Below are positions 16,658 through 24,343 of a DNA stretch of 64,000 nt, in pieces (positions within the stretch are counted from its first letter, which is position 1; each line of letters starts with the position of its first letter). The DNA lies in contig JAFRRJ010000040.1 in the NCBI GenBank assembly GCA_017428155.1, positions 62,001 to 126,000 on the forward strand, in the 5' to 3' direction. The position numbers and the translations under genes are program-made. The notes beneath the pieces were generated by a model. That model saw only the letters and a program-made list of their open reading frames with translations, did not search any database and had not been told where the DNA came from. The DNA is from Clostridiales bacterium (GTDB lineage Bacteria > Bacillota > Clostridia > Saccharofermentanales > Saccharofermentanaceae).

Positions 16658-18939
16658 GTATATATCCTCCTTAAATTGTTTATCCTGTTAATTCCGTAAA
16701 GCGCCTGACCCAATGCGATCCCTCCGTCATTCGGCGGAACCATTGAGTGGAGCAGTACTCTGAATCCGTGATCTTCCAATATATTTACCGTAAGCTTTGT
16801 AAGTAACTTGTTCTGGTAACATCCTCCGCTTAATGCAGCCGTCTTTATGTCTCCTGCTTTTGCTATAGCCATCTCTGCCACGCCCTTTGCGAGCATGTAG
16901 TGGAACGCGTAAGCGAGCTTTCTGATATCTGTTCCCTTAAGCTTCTCTTCTGCAAGATGTCTTACGATCCTTTCAGTTGCGATAACATCTCCGTCTATCA
17001 ATTCCGGGCTCTCGAAAATCTTATCCCCCTCATATTCCATAGCCTTGAATTCAAGCGCTATCGCAGCTTCGCCCTCAAAACTCTGTTCGAACTTTATTCC
17101 GAGTATTGCACTGGCGGCATCGAAAAGCCTTCCGCAGCTTGTCGACACGGCAGTGTTTATCCTGTTGTCATGCATAGCTTTATACATCTTGAACGTGCCC
17201 TGCCTTACGAGCCCGAGCTCATTGCATCTGGCTTCTGCTCCGTCTCCATATATATCGATGAGCATCGATATGGCGATCCTGAAACCTTCACGTGAAGCGA
17301 CATCTCCGCCTGTATGAAGGAACGGTCTGATATGTCCTGCGCGCTCAAAGCCACTTATACTGCACTTCAGGATCTCGCCGCCCCAAATGGTTCCGTCAGT
17401 ACCGTAACCTGTGCCGTCTAATGAGATCCCGATAACATCGTCCGTGTAATCGTTTTCTGCCATGCACGATAAGATGTGAGCGTAGTGGTGCTGCACTCTG
17501 ATGAGTTCCAATCCCGACTCTTCAGCTGCAGCGGAAGAGTTATATGAAGGGTGCAGATCGCACACCGCATGTGTCGGTTTTGCTTCGAGCAGAGTAAGCA
17601 TTCTCCCGGCGGATTCCTTGAGCGCATTCTTGCCCTTGATGTCAGTGAGATCACCGATGTAGGAAGAAGGATACATCAGGCTGTTTACCGCAACGCAGAA
17701 TGTATTCTTAAGTTCTCCGCCGTATGCGATAACCGAGCCCTTAAAGGGTTTGGTCATCATGTACGGCAGGGGCGCGTAGCCTCTGGAACGCCTTATCATG
17801 TAAGGTCTGCCGTCATAGAAATCCATGACAGAATCATCTGCTCTTATTCTGATCTTTCTGTTATGCGTAAGGATCACATCGCAGTATTCTTTTATCTCGC
17901 GTCGTGCGTCATCGTCATTCCTGCAGATCGGAAGCCCGGAAAGATTTCCGCTTGTCATTACAAGACATGCAGGCATATCAAGACCGTCATCGTAATCGAA
18001 GATAAGGCTTTGTACAGGCGCATAAGGAAGCATTACCCCGAGCATAGGATTGCCGGGCGCAACCTGCTCTGCGATCAAAGAATCTTCGCGCTTCTTAAGC
18101 AGGATTATGGGCTTCTGGTGCCCTGTTAAGATATCTTTCTGATAATCTTCGATATAGCAGTTCTTTAAGACTTCTTCTTCATTTCTCATCATGAGTGCGA
18201 ACGGCTTGGAAGGGCGGTGCTTTAATCCGCGGAGCCGCTTTACTGCAGCATTATCGTAAGCATTGCATGCCAGATGGAACCCTCCGATCCCCTTGATCGC
18301 AGCTATACCGCCGTTTGCAATTACAGAACGCACATAAGTTATCGCATCTCTTCCTCTTCTGTTCTCGCCGTCATCAAGAATGAACACTTCCGGTCCGCAT
18401 TTGTTGCAGCATACCGGCTGCGCGTCGTATCTTCTTGTGGCAGGATCGTAATACTCTGCCGCGCAGTCGGGACACATCGGAAATTCCTTCATCGAAGTTC
18501 TCTCGCGGTCGTAAGGAAGGGCATCGAGGATCGTCAGACGCGGTCCGCAGCATGTGCAGTTAATGAACGGATGGAGATATCTTCTGTTGTTCTTATCAAA
18601 AAGCTCAGCAAGGCATTCATCGCAGATCGCGATGTCGGGAGAAACGAATATCTCGCCGGATGTTTTCGCGCTCTCGATAATGCTGAAATCATCGTATAAA
18701 GGAGCGTCTTTTACCTTGACATCCATCTTCAGTATTGCAGCGCGCTTCGGCGGCTGTGTCTTTATGAGGTCAATAAACTTATCGACTTGTGCTTCTTCAC
18801 CCTGCGCATAGATCTCGACATATGGGCCCAGGTTAGACACACTTCCCTTTATTTCAAGAGAAGCAGCGTGTCTTGCGACCGTGGGTCTCATTCCCACGCC
18901 CTGGACTATGCCGTAAACTTTAATGCGCTTCGTTACCAA
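16648..18939 (-). CDS. hypF: Carbamoyltransferase HypF
   Basis: The protein (763 residues) has the full HypF order: acylphosphatase domain (YGIVQGVGMRPTVARHA near the start), two zinc fingers (CDECLAEL, CTCCGPR, MCPDCAAEY, CCNKCGP), YrdC-like domain (GIGGFHLACNA, LMTSGNLSG-like segment) and Kae1-like domain (VQHHYAHILS). It makes the carbamoyl group for HypE from carbamoyl phosphate. The likely start is TTG at 18939 after GGGAG; an earlier TTG at 18963 in the same frame has no ribosome binding site. It follows the first K-like gene by 1 nt, which ties the Hyp genes to the nitrogenase-like genes. Confidence 0.95.
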   Translation of the reverse strand: MVTKRIKVYGIVQGVGMRPTVARHAASLEIKGSVSNLGPYVEIYAQGEEAQVDKFIDLIKTQPPKRAAILKMDVKVKDAPLYDDFSIIESAKTSGEIFVSPDIAICDECLAELFDKNNRRYLHPFINCTCCGPRLTILDALPYDRERTSMKEFPMCPDCAAEYYDPATRRYDAQPVCCNKCGPEVFILDDGENRRGRDAITYVRSVIANGGIAAIKGIGGFHLACNAYDNAAVKRLRGLKHRPSKPFALMMRNEEEVLKNCYIEDYQKDILTGHQKPIILLKKREDSLIAEQVAPGNPMLGVMLPYAPVQSLIFDYDDGLDMPACLVMTSGNLSGLPICRNDDDARREIKEYCDVILTHNRKIRIRADDSVMDFYDGRPYMIRRSRGYAPLPYMMTKPFKGSVIAYGGELKNTFCVAVNSLMYPSSYIGDLTDIKGKNALKESAGRMLTLLEAKPTHAVCDLHPSYNSSAAAEESGLELIRVQHHYAHILSCMAENDYTDDVIGISLDGTGYGTDGTIWGGEILKCSISGFERAGHIRPFLHTGGDVASREGFRIAISMLIDIYGDGAEARCNELGLVRQGTFKMYKAMHDNRINTAVSTSCGRLFDAASAILGIKFEQSFEGEAAIALEFKAMEYEGDKIFESPELIDGDVIATERIVRHLAEEKLKGTDIRKLAYAFHYMLAKGVAEMAIAKAGDIKTAALSGGCYQNKLLTKLTVNILEDHGFRVLLHSMVPPNDGGIALGQALYGINRINNLRRIYTCV

Positions 18940-18940
18940 T

Positions 18941-19876
18941 TCAGATTCTCCCGCTGACCGCAAAACACTTGAGGTCTACCCAGTTGCCGTCATAATCCGG
19001 TACGAGTTCCTTAAGGCAGATGTCGGCAGCGACCGTATCGTAACCGCCGTACCGTACCATCTCTATAAACTCGTCTTCTTCAGTTATCTTCTTATCGCCA
19101 TCTTGCTTAACGCAGTCGTGAAGTTTAAAGAATGTCGCGATATCGCAGTCAACGCCTGCGTCCCTTAATGTCTTGCCGGCTACTTCGTCGTGGCATACGA
19201 GTGTTTTGCCCCTGATCCCTTCAGGAATCCTGTCCTTATAAACAGGACTTTCTATCACGAATTCTTTTCCGAGATATTCACATGCATCTATGCCTGATGA
19301 AGATGCCGCGATGAGCTTTTTCGCGCCCCTGATATTCCTGATATCGTCGAGCGTAAGATCTCTATGATCCCTTCCATATGTGAGAGGCGTCATCCCGATT
19401 ATGAGCTGCTCTGTCTCATTTGCGGGCTCATCTGATGCAAACTCATCGATGAGCGCCTTATAGGCTTCCTTCTCGCCCTCGTTATAGAGCTTCATTCCGT
19501 TGGAGATAACAGGGACTACCGGGATATCTGTCTTGCTCTCGATGAGTCTTTTAAGGGCCTTATAGTCAGTGCCGATCGTTGCGGGAACAGGTGTTCCGAT
19601 TACCGCTACAAACGATGTGCCGATCCGTTCAACAGCAGACTTTATCTTCGATGCGAGAAGCTCGTCACGGCCTAATATCGCATCCATGTCGCGAAGTCCC
19701 GCTGAGAAGACCGCACTCCTTGATTCATGCCATCTGGGCTCGTCGAATCCGCAGACGTTGCCGGTGCATCCGCCCGCATCGATAATTACTATCAGTGCGC
19801 CCATGGAATAGAGAACGCCGGAGGCACCCGACTGGTCAGGCGCAAAAGGTGTAAGAACTTTCCTTAATCCCATCAT
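18941..19876 (-). CDS. Nitrogenase component 1-like protein, NifK-type, first pair (K1)
   Basis: The protein (311 residues) is a short nitrogenase component 1 homologue. The N-terminal FAPDQSGASGVLYSMGALIVI leads to cysteines at about 37 and 42 (AGGCTGNVCGFDEPRW), a place suited to an interface Fe-S cluster ligand. Later segments IIGMTPLTYGRDHRDL and SSSGIDACEYLGKEF match K2 (IIGMTPLDF; SSSGISACRYMEKKF), so K1 and K2 are paralogues. The family includes reductases such as BchN/BchB, CfbD and NifEN besides nitrogenase itself. It overlaps its D-like partner by 4 nt. Confidence 0.8.
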   Translation of the reverse strand: MMGLRKVLTPFAPDQSGASGVLYSMGALIVIIDAGGCTGNVCGFDEPRWHESRSAVFSAGLRDMDAILGRDELLASKIKSAVERIGTSFVAVIGTPVPATIGTDYKALKRLIESKTDIPVVPVISNGMKLYNEGEKEAYKALIDEFASDEPANETEQLIIGMTPLTYGRDHRDLTLDDIRNIRGAKKLIAASSSGIDACEYLGKEFVIESPVYKDRIPEGIRGKTLVCHDEVAGKTLRDAGVDCDIATFFKLHDCVKQDGDKKITEEDEFIEMVRYGGYDTVAADICLKELVPDYDGNWVDLKCFAVSGRI

Positions 19877-21198
19877 GCCTTTGCCTCCTTTAACGCATCG
19901 AAAATCTTATTCATCAGATCCCTTACCCCCTGATATCCGAACGGTCTCGTATCCTGATTCCATGCAACATTCGGAATGTCAGGGCAATAAAAACCCGCGT
20001 CCTTGCCTACAGTCACATCCGCATCTGATTGCGAGATCTTATAGTAGAGCATCGTAGGCTCCATATTGCAGTAGATCTTGGTGTCAGGTGATAAGACCGC
20101 CAGGTTCTTAACGTAAACAAAATTCTCCGGAGCCAGAGTCGCGTAGATCTCGCCGACTTTAAAACCCATTCTCGTAAGGCTCAATGCGAGTTCAAAAGCA
20201 TTCGCATTCGTGCATTCGCCGACGTTGATCTTAAGATCCGGATAAGCGCTCTTAAGTCCTGCTACAGCTTCATCTGCTTCAGCTTTTTCTGCGCTGTCAT
20301 CCATATCGATCCCAATGACACTTGCAAGAGCCTTGTACTGCGAATGGATCTTATCCGTGGAATAAACTCTCGTAAGTTCGATATAAGGAATGTTAAGTCT
20401 CTTATTCATGTCTTCTGCTGCAGCTCTTGCTTCAGGATCGATAACGATATTGAAGTTGGCGCAAGCCATCTGCAAAAATTCTCCGTAAGTCTTGCAGGTC
20501 GATATCTGTCTAATGTTCCTGATTCCTGCAAGAGTCAGGTATTCTTTGAGCTCGGAATTTTCGAGCGGTGCAAAACCGCCAATGATGTTTACCGAGCGCG
20601 CATCTTTTTCCATGGGTTCAAGCAGTGAATATATCGTCTGTCTTACATGAACCATCGGCGGACGGCGGCCTTCTCTTGTGAGCGCATACATGTAGCACGG
20701 GCGCACCTTTACGCCTTCGAACTCACCGCCTGCCAGAGCGTCCTCAGCCTTCTTGCAGACTCTGTCCATATCGGTTCCGAGCAGCGCATCAACGCATGTG
20801 ATGCAGATCATGACGACCTTAGGGATCTTCTTTCCGCCGTCTCTGAGGAACGACAAAACTTCCTTTATCGCATCCGGGATCTTATTGAGGTGATTGCCTG
20901 TTACGAGATCAGGTTCGCTCATCTCCAGATAGAAAAACCTGTTCTTATATTCGGGCATCGAAGAGATAAGTGAAGTGTTTCTTCCGCAGCATCCCGGTGC
21001 GACTATGAGCATAACCGATTCAGGTACGGAAAGACCCGCCCTCTTAACGCCGAATCCTTCGGCGCCGGGAGAGTTATATGCGAGCGTCGCGGGTGAACTG
21101 TAAACAAGATTTTTGCCCGACAAAAGTTCGTCAGGAATACTGTTCTTACCGTGGCTTGCTATCTCCTCAGCTGTAAAATATATTGCTTCGCGCTTCAT
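19873..21198 (-). CDS. Nitrogenase component 1-like protein, NifD-type, first pair (D1)
   Basis: The protein (441 residues) has an N-terminal region ending in VAPGCCGRNTS (Cys at about 70 and 71), then ICITCVDALLGTD (Cys at about 132 and 135), matching the order of interface-cluster cysteines in NifD-like subunits. A third conserved Cys lies at about 235 in ISTCKTYGEFLQ. The same three blocks occur in D2. The C-terminal RPFGYQGVRDLM turn is family-like. The gene lies 3 nt after the NifH-like gene. With K1 it forms a probable heteromeric partner for the NifH-like ATPase; the substrate is unknown. Confidence 0.82.
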   Translation of the reverse strand: MKREAIYFTAEEIASHGKNSIPDELLSGKNLVYSSPATLAYNSPGAEGFGVKRAGLSVPESVMLIVAPGCCGRNTSLISSMPEYKNRFFYLEMSEPDLVTGNHLNKIPDAIKEVLSFLRDGGKKIPKVVMICITCVDALLGTDMDRVCKKAEDALAGGEFEGVKVRPCYMYALTREGRRPPMVHVRQTIYSLLEPMEKDARSVNIIGGFAPLENSELKEYLTLAGIRNIRQISTCKTYGEFLQMACANFNIVIDPEARAAAEDMNKRLNIPYIELTRVYSTDKIHSQYKALASVIGIDMDDSAEKAEADEAVAGLKSAYPDLKINVGECTNANAFELALSLTRMGFKVGEIYATLAPENFVYVKNLAVLSPDTKIYCNMEPTMLYYKISQSDADVTVGKDAGFYCPDIPNVAWNQDTRPFGYQGVRDLMNKIFDALKEAKA

Positions 21199-21201
21199 TA
21201 C

Positions 21202-21948
21202 TTAACCTTCCAAAAGCATTTTCGCAAGATATAAAAACCTTTGTGCCGACTCTGAATCCTTTGCACCCTCAACGACGGTCATGCCCTTGTCTTCACAGAG
21301 CGTGATGTCATCACTTCTTGGAATGACAGCAACAATTGGAGCTTTGTGCTCATCTGCAAATTCCTTTACCTTCTCATCCTCGCCGGGAACATTACGCTTG
21401 TTGAGGATCAGGCCTCGTACGTTTGCATAGCCTCTGTCTTCGAAATTCCTTACTGCCTGGCAGATATTGTTTGCAGCATAGAGCGCCATCTTCTCGCCTG
21501 ATGTCACGATCAGGACCTGCTCTGCATAACCTTCTCTTATAGGCGCTGCAAAACCGCCGCAGACAACATCGCCCAAAACGTCGTAGAGAACAACGTCCGG
21601 CTTGTATTTTTCGAAAAGTCCGAGTTCATCCAAGAGATTAAATGTCGCAATGATTCCTCTTCCCGCGCAGCCGAGACCCGGTGTGGGACCGCCTGTCTCG
21701 ATGCAGAGGACCCCTCCGAAACCTTCCTGGGAGATCTCTTTTGCAGATGCTGGTTCAACGCCGTCCTTGAGGATCTCGATAACAGGCTTTAAGGGTTTGC
21801 CGCCCAGAAGGTTGATCGTGGAATCCGCCTTGGGATCACATCCGATCTGAATTACACGCTTACCCATGCTGGCAAATGCGGCAGACAGATTCGATGTTAC
21901 TGTCGACTTGCCTATTCCGCCCTTACCGTAGATTGCGATCTTAAGCAT
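21202..21948 (-). CDS. NifH-like Fe protein (ATP-dependent reductase)
   Basis: The protein (248 residues) belongs to the NifH/BchL/ChlL/CfbC family. The P-loop GKGGIGKST is at about residues 8-16, switch and Fe-S residues are intact with Cys at about 94 (GLGCAGRG) and Cys at about 130 (DVVCGGFA), which bridge a [4Fe-4S] cluster between two subunits. It is 30-50 residues shorter than true NifH at the C-terminus, like many nitrogenase-like homologues. It should pass electrons with ATP hydrolysis to D1/K1 or D2/K2. It is the first gene of the ten-gene operon. Its ribosome binding site is buried in a terminator-like hairpin. Confidence 0.93.
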   Translation of the reverse strand: MLKIAIYGKGGIGKSTVTSNLSAAFASMGKRVIQIGCDPKADSTINLLGGKPLKPVIEILKDGVEPASAKEISQEGFGGVLCIETGGPTPGLGCAGRGIIATFNLLDELGLFEKYKPDVVLYDVLGDVVCGGFAAPIREGYAEQVLIVTSGEKMALYAANNICQAVRNFEDRGYANVRGLILNKRNVPGEDEKVKEFADEHKAPIVAVIPRSDDITLCEDKGMTVVEGAKDSESAQRFLYLAKMLLEG

Positions 21949-22165
21949 AAAAAAACTCCTCTATCATCTGATGCCTGACGACAAAGAAGCCCAATACGCG
22001 CATGTTTTACATGCTATATCCAAAGACTATTCCCGCTTGGAACCAACCTTGCCGTCAGAGTCAATTAAATTTTCAAGTTGTAGCGCACGGGAGACAGGTG
22101 TTAAAGCTGATCTCTTATGCACCTAAAGCATATCACTTACGGACCGGATAAGCCATCAGGTCTTT
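21949..22165 (-). promoter_or_regulatory. Structured 5' leader of the nif-like/hyp operon: candidate riboswitch or attenuator
   Basis: Read on the minus strand, the leader has a hairpin AGGTG/CACCT (22096-22100 with 22120-22124), a domain closed by UCCCGU/GCGGGA (22087-22092 with 22031-22036) containing CAACUU/AGGUUG (22075-22080 with 22044-22049), and a hairpin GCAUGU/ACAUGC (22000-22014). Last comes a 13-bp stem (21977-21989 with 21956-21968, G-U pairs included) that contains the Shine-Dalgarno GAGGAG and is followed by seven U (21949-21955). GUCGUCAG (21975-21982) in its left arm can instead pair over 8 bp with CUGACGGC (22051-22058). This is terminator/antiterminator logic. I recognise no known riboswitch class in it. 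Confidence 0.6.
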
Positions 22166-22172
22166 ATAACTA

Positions 22173-22203
22173 ATTACAAAACGATAACTTTTATGTCTGT
22201 CAA
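22173..22203 (-). promoter_or_regulatory. Candidate promoter of the nif-like/hyp operon
   Basis: A perfect TTGACA (22198-22203, minus strand) is followed after 19 nt by TGTAAT (22173-22178). The spacing is long but both boxes are good. It predicts a leader of about 215 nt before the NifH-like start. Confidence 0.5.
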
Positions 22204-22237
22204 AAGCAGGCTGGCTTGTTATATAACGCGTCTTCAT

Positions 22238-22277
22238 AACAAAAGTGGCGCCGTTATCATGACACCACCTTTTGTTT
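22238..22277 (-). terminator. Terminator after the PstS-like gene
   Basis: On the minus strand AAAGGTGGTGTC and GGCGCCACTTT pair (one bulge, G-U pairs) around ATGATAAC and are followed by TTGTTATG. It lies about 20 nt after the stop of the PstS-like gene and separates that operon from the nif-like one. Confidence 0.6.
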
Positions 22278-22295
22278 TTCCTCTATTCCCGGTTA

Positions 22296-23258
22296 TTAAC
22301 TGAGAGGAATATATCCGCTCTGTTCCACTATCTTCTGGCCTTCGGGTGACAGCATAAAATCTATTGCTTTATAGACATTCTCATTTGTCTCACCCTTGCG
22401 GTAGACGGCATAAATGCCGCCGCTTATGGGATATGAGCCGTCAGCGATCGTCTCAGGCGTCGGCTCGATGCCGTTTATCGTAAGGATCTTTACGCCGCCT
22501 TCTGCAAGCATGCCCGTAACATAATATCTGAACGAGAACCCGATAGGACTGCCGAACAGTGCCGTGTAATCCGGCTTGATCGGTGTGTCGCCCATTAACT
22601 TTTCGAGCGCTGTCTCAGAACCGCTGTTCTTATTGCGGCGCATTGCAGCAATCGGAGAAAAATCTCCGCCCAGCTCACTCCAGTTCGTGATCTCGCCGGA
22701 ATAGATGCCGCGGATCTGGTCTATCGTAATGTCGGATACAGGATTATTTGCATTTACGATAAATACGAAAGCATCCGAACCCACCTGAACCATCTCGAGT
22801 TCAACTCCGTTTTGTTCCGCATACGCTAGCTGCTCGTCGGACGGCTGAGCGCAGATGATTATATCCGCATTGCCGTCAACGATATCCTTGTAAGCGCCTC
22901 TTGTATTAGTGTAGTGCATCGCACTCGCAGCATCGTAATCCTCTCCGTTGAAGATAACCGAATCTTCAGGATATATGCTCTCTACAAATCCCGCGTAGAT
23001 CGGAAGCAGTGCTGCCGCGCCGTCTATTGTCGGGATGTCGCCTTCAAGCCTTTCTTCACCTTCAACCGAACATACACTTTCTGAGCCTGTAAACGGTACG
23101 TAGTCAGCAACCTCTACGCTCATCTTCTGCATTCCGGGCGAATGGTGGCTCGTCACTCTCACAATAAACAAACTGTATATCGCAAGATCAATTCCAACAA
23201 AAATCATTATTACCGCAAATATAACGGCAAGCTGCTTTATCAGTTTCTTTCTGTCCAT
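22296..23258 (-). CDS. PstS-like phosphate-type substrate-binding protein, membrane anchored
   Basis: The protein (320 residues) has one N-terminal membrane segment (about 9-34) with no lipoprotein Cys, then a PBP-like type II binding domain. The stretch ITIDQIRGIYSGEITNWSELGG is the hallmark of the PstS/phosphate-binding family; the C-terminal INGIEPTPETIADGSYPISG is also typical. No pstC, pstA or pstB is nearby, so it may be a sensor or a stand-alone binding protein. There is no strong ribosome binding site, and the start lies 5 nt after the stop of the 45-residue gene upstream, which suggests translational coupling. Confidence 0.85.
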   Translation of the reverse strand: MDRKKLIKQLAVIFAVIMIFVGIDLAIYSLFIVRVTSHHSPGMQKMSVEVADYVPFTGSESVCSVEGEERLEGDIPTIDGAAALLPIYAGFVESIYPEDSVIFNGEDYDAASAMHYTNTRGAYKDIVDGNADIIICAQPSDEQLAYAEQNGVELEMVQVGSDAFVFIVNANNPVSDITIDQIRGIYSGEITNWSELGGDFSPIAAMRRNKNSGSETALEKLMGDTPIKPDYTALFGSPIGFSFRYYVTGMLAEGGVKILTINGIEPTPETIADGSYPISGGIYAVYRKGETNENVYKAIDFMLSPEGQKIVEQSGYIPLS

Positions 23259-23263
23259 ACCGC

Positions 23264-23401
23264 TTATACCCAGTTCGCTATCATCTCAACTATCGAAATC
23301 TCTTTCCAGAGATTATACCCGTGAACCATAAGCACTGCCGTCACGCCGATCCCGGCGGCAACGACCAGCGAAAGGATCACCGCAAATGTCTTGTCCTTCA
23401 T
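23264..23401 (-). CDS. 45-residue single-span membrane protein
   Basis: A small open frame fills the gap between its neighbours. The ATG follows GAGGATTATAAG. The product has one hydrophobic segment (FAVILSLVVAAGIGVTAVLM, residues 6-25) and a short polar tail ending in NWV. The start lies 10 nt after the stop of the 90-residue gene and the stop lies 5 nt before the PstS-like start, so it is neatly packed in the operon. I do not recognise a family. It is probably real because the next gene lacks its own ribosome binding site. Confidence 0.6.
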   Translation of the reverse strand: MKDKTFAVILSLVVAAGIGVTAVLMVHGYNLWKEISIVEMIANWV

Positions 23402-23411
23402 CTTATAATCC

Positions 23412-23684
23412 TCACATATGTGCAACTGCTGCCGCAAGAAGCATCATCAAAACTGCCTCACACACAGAAAGTGTCAGAAACACTGCTGCCAGAACGCTGA
23501 AAACTATCGCAAGTGCCGGTCTCTCAAGTTTCTTCTTTGCCTTTCTGATGTGAATTATCGCCAGGATCAGAAAAACGATAAAGAGCACCGGCAAAATTCC
23601 GAACATAAGAGTAGAGATTATGCTATCTATGATTCTCTCAACTGAATATGCTCCCAGTATCAAGCCCGAAAAACTTCCCAACAT
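23412..23684 (-). CDS. Small hydrophobic membrane protein (90 residues)
   Basis: The product has two to three hydrophobic segments (about 5-17, 24-46 and 58-88) separated by a basic loop (HIRKAKKKLERP). The ATG follows GGGAGGAAATAAC and lies 1 nt after the stop of the XRE regulator gene. No family is recognised. Position and size match small membrane proteins found between XRE regulators and substrate-binding-like proteins in Clostridia, but that comparison is from memory and was not searched. Confidence 0.65.
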   Translation of the reverse strand: MLGSFSGLILGAYSVERIIDSIISTLMFGILPVLFIVFLILAIIHIRKAKKKLERPALAIVFSVLAAVFLTLSVCEAVLMMLLAAAVAHM

Positions 23685-23685
23685 G

Positions 23686-24138
23686 TTATTTCCTCCCTAT
23701 GGATTCTCTGTATTCTTCGACTTCCTCTTTACTGAAAGATGAGATCAGTCTGCAATCCTCAGTATCAAGAAGCCTGTAATGTCCTGTAACAAAATTCTGC
23801 TGAAGCCTTATTCCGTATTTCTCGTCTATCGCATGCCACCATACCTTGCCGCCCATCGTAGCCGGGTACTTAATGTGCCTGTCCTCAAACGCAAGCGCAT
23901 GAATGACATCGCCCGAATCCCCGCCAAGTATTCCCTGAAGCACTTCGCTCTTCTCAAAGACCGAAGCAACAGCTATGGTTTCAGTCCAGGAAAGATTGCG
24001 TCTTCCCTTCTCGGTCTCAACGAGCGTCTTCTTGGAAATACCAAGCATCTCACTCATCTCCTCCTGGGTGACGCCGTATTCGGTTCTTATAAGCTTGAGC
24101 TTACTGCTCACCGACTTGATCAAGTCCCCGCGCTTCAT
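23686..24138 (-). CDS. XRE-family HTH regulator with C-terminal ligand-like region
   Basis: The protein (150 residues) has an N-terminal helix-turn-helix (about 9-65) with IRTEYGVTQEEMSEMLGISKK and the recognition helix TLVETEKGRRNLSW. The remaining 85 residues carry a KVWWHAIDEKYGIRLQQN segment of unknown function. It heads a four-gene operon with two small membrane proteins and the PstS-like protein and probably regulates it. The ATG is at the end of a region (24139-24343) where I see no other gene. Confidence 0.82.
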   Translation of the reverse strand: MKRGDLIKSVSSKLKLIRTEYGVTQEEMSEMLGISKKTLVETEKGRRNLSWTETIAVASVFEKSEVLQGILGGDSGDVIHALAFEDRHIKYPATMGGKVWWHAIDEKYGIRLQQNFVTGHYRLLDTEDCRLISSFSKEEVEEYRESIGRK

Positions 24139-24343
24139 GTGTACCTTTCCTGCGGTTTTGATGATGCCTTCCGGTAATTCCGGCTTCGCAATAAGTGTAT
24201 TCTTACACTTTTTGTGTATTTTTTCAAATCAAATATGGCAGCAACTGCCCAAAAATAGTCATGCTTAAAACACCTGCATAGAAATATCAGGAAATTCAAA
24301 AAAGCAGATCGTAATTTGTGTGGATGGGATACAGTCCCTTAAC

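Noticed and set aside
14392..18939. A standard NiFe-hydrogenase maturation operon
   Set aside because: No large or small hydrogenase subunit, hypA, hypB or maturation protease occurs in the window, and the genes are packed inside nitrogenase-like genes.
11789..21948. A true molybdenum nitrogenase (nifHDK with nifEN)
   Set aside because: The NifH-like protein is only 248 residues, D/K proteins are 311-441 (NifD/K about 480-520), there is no nifB, nifV or mod gene, and HypCDEF replace the usual nif neighbours. Nitrogen fixation is not supported.
22000..22165. A cobalamin, Moco, SAM or lysine riboswitch in the nif-like leader
   Set aside because: The conserved motifs of these classes as I remember them are not present; the leader is therefore left unassigned.
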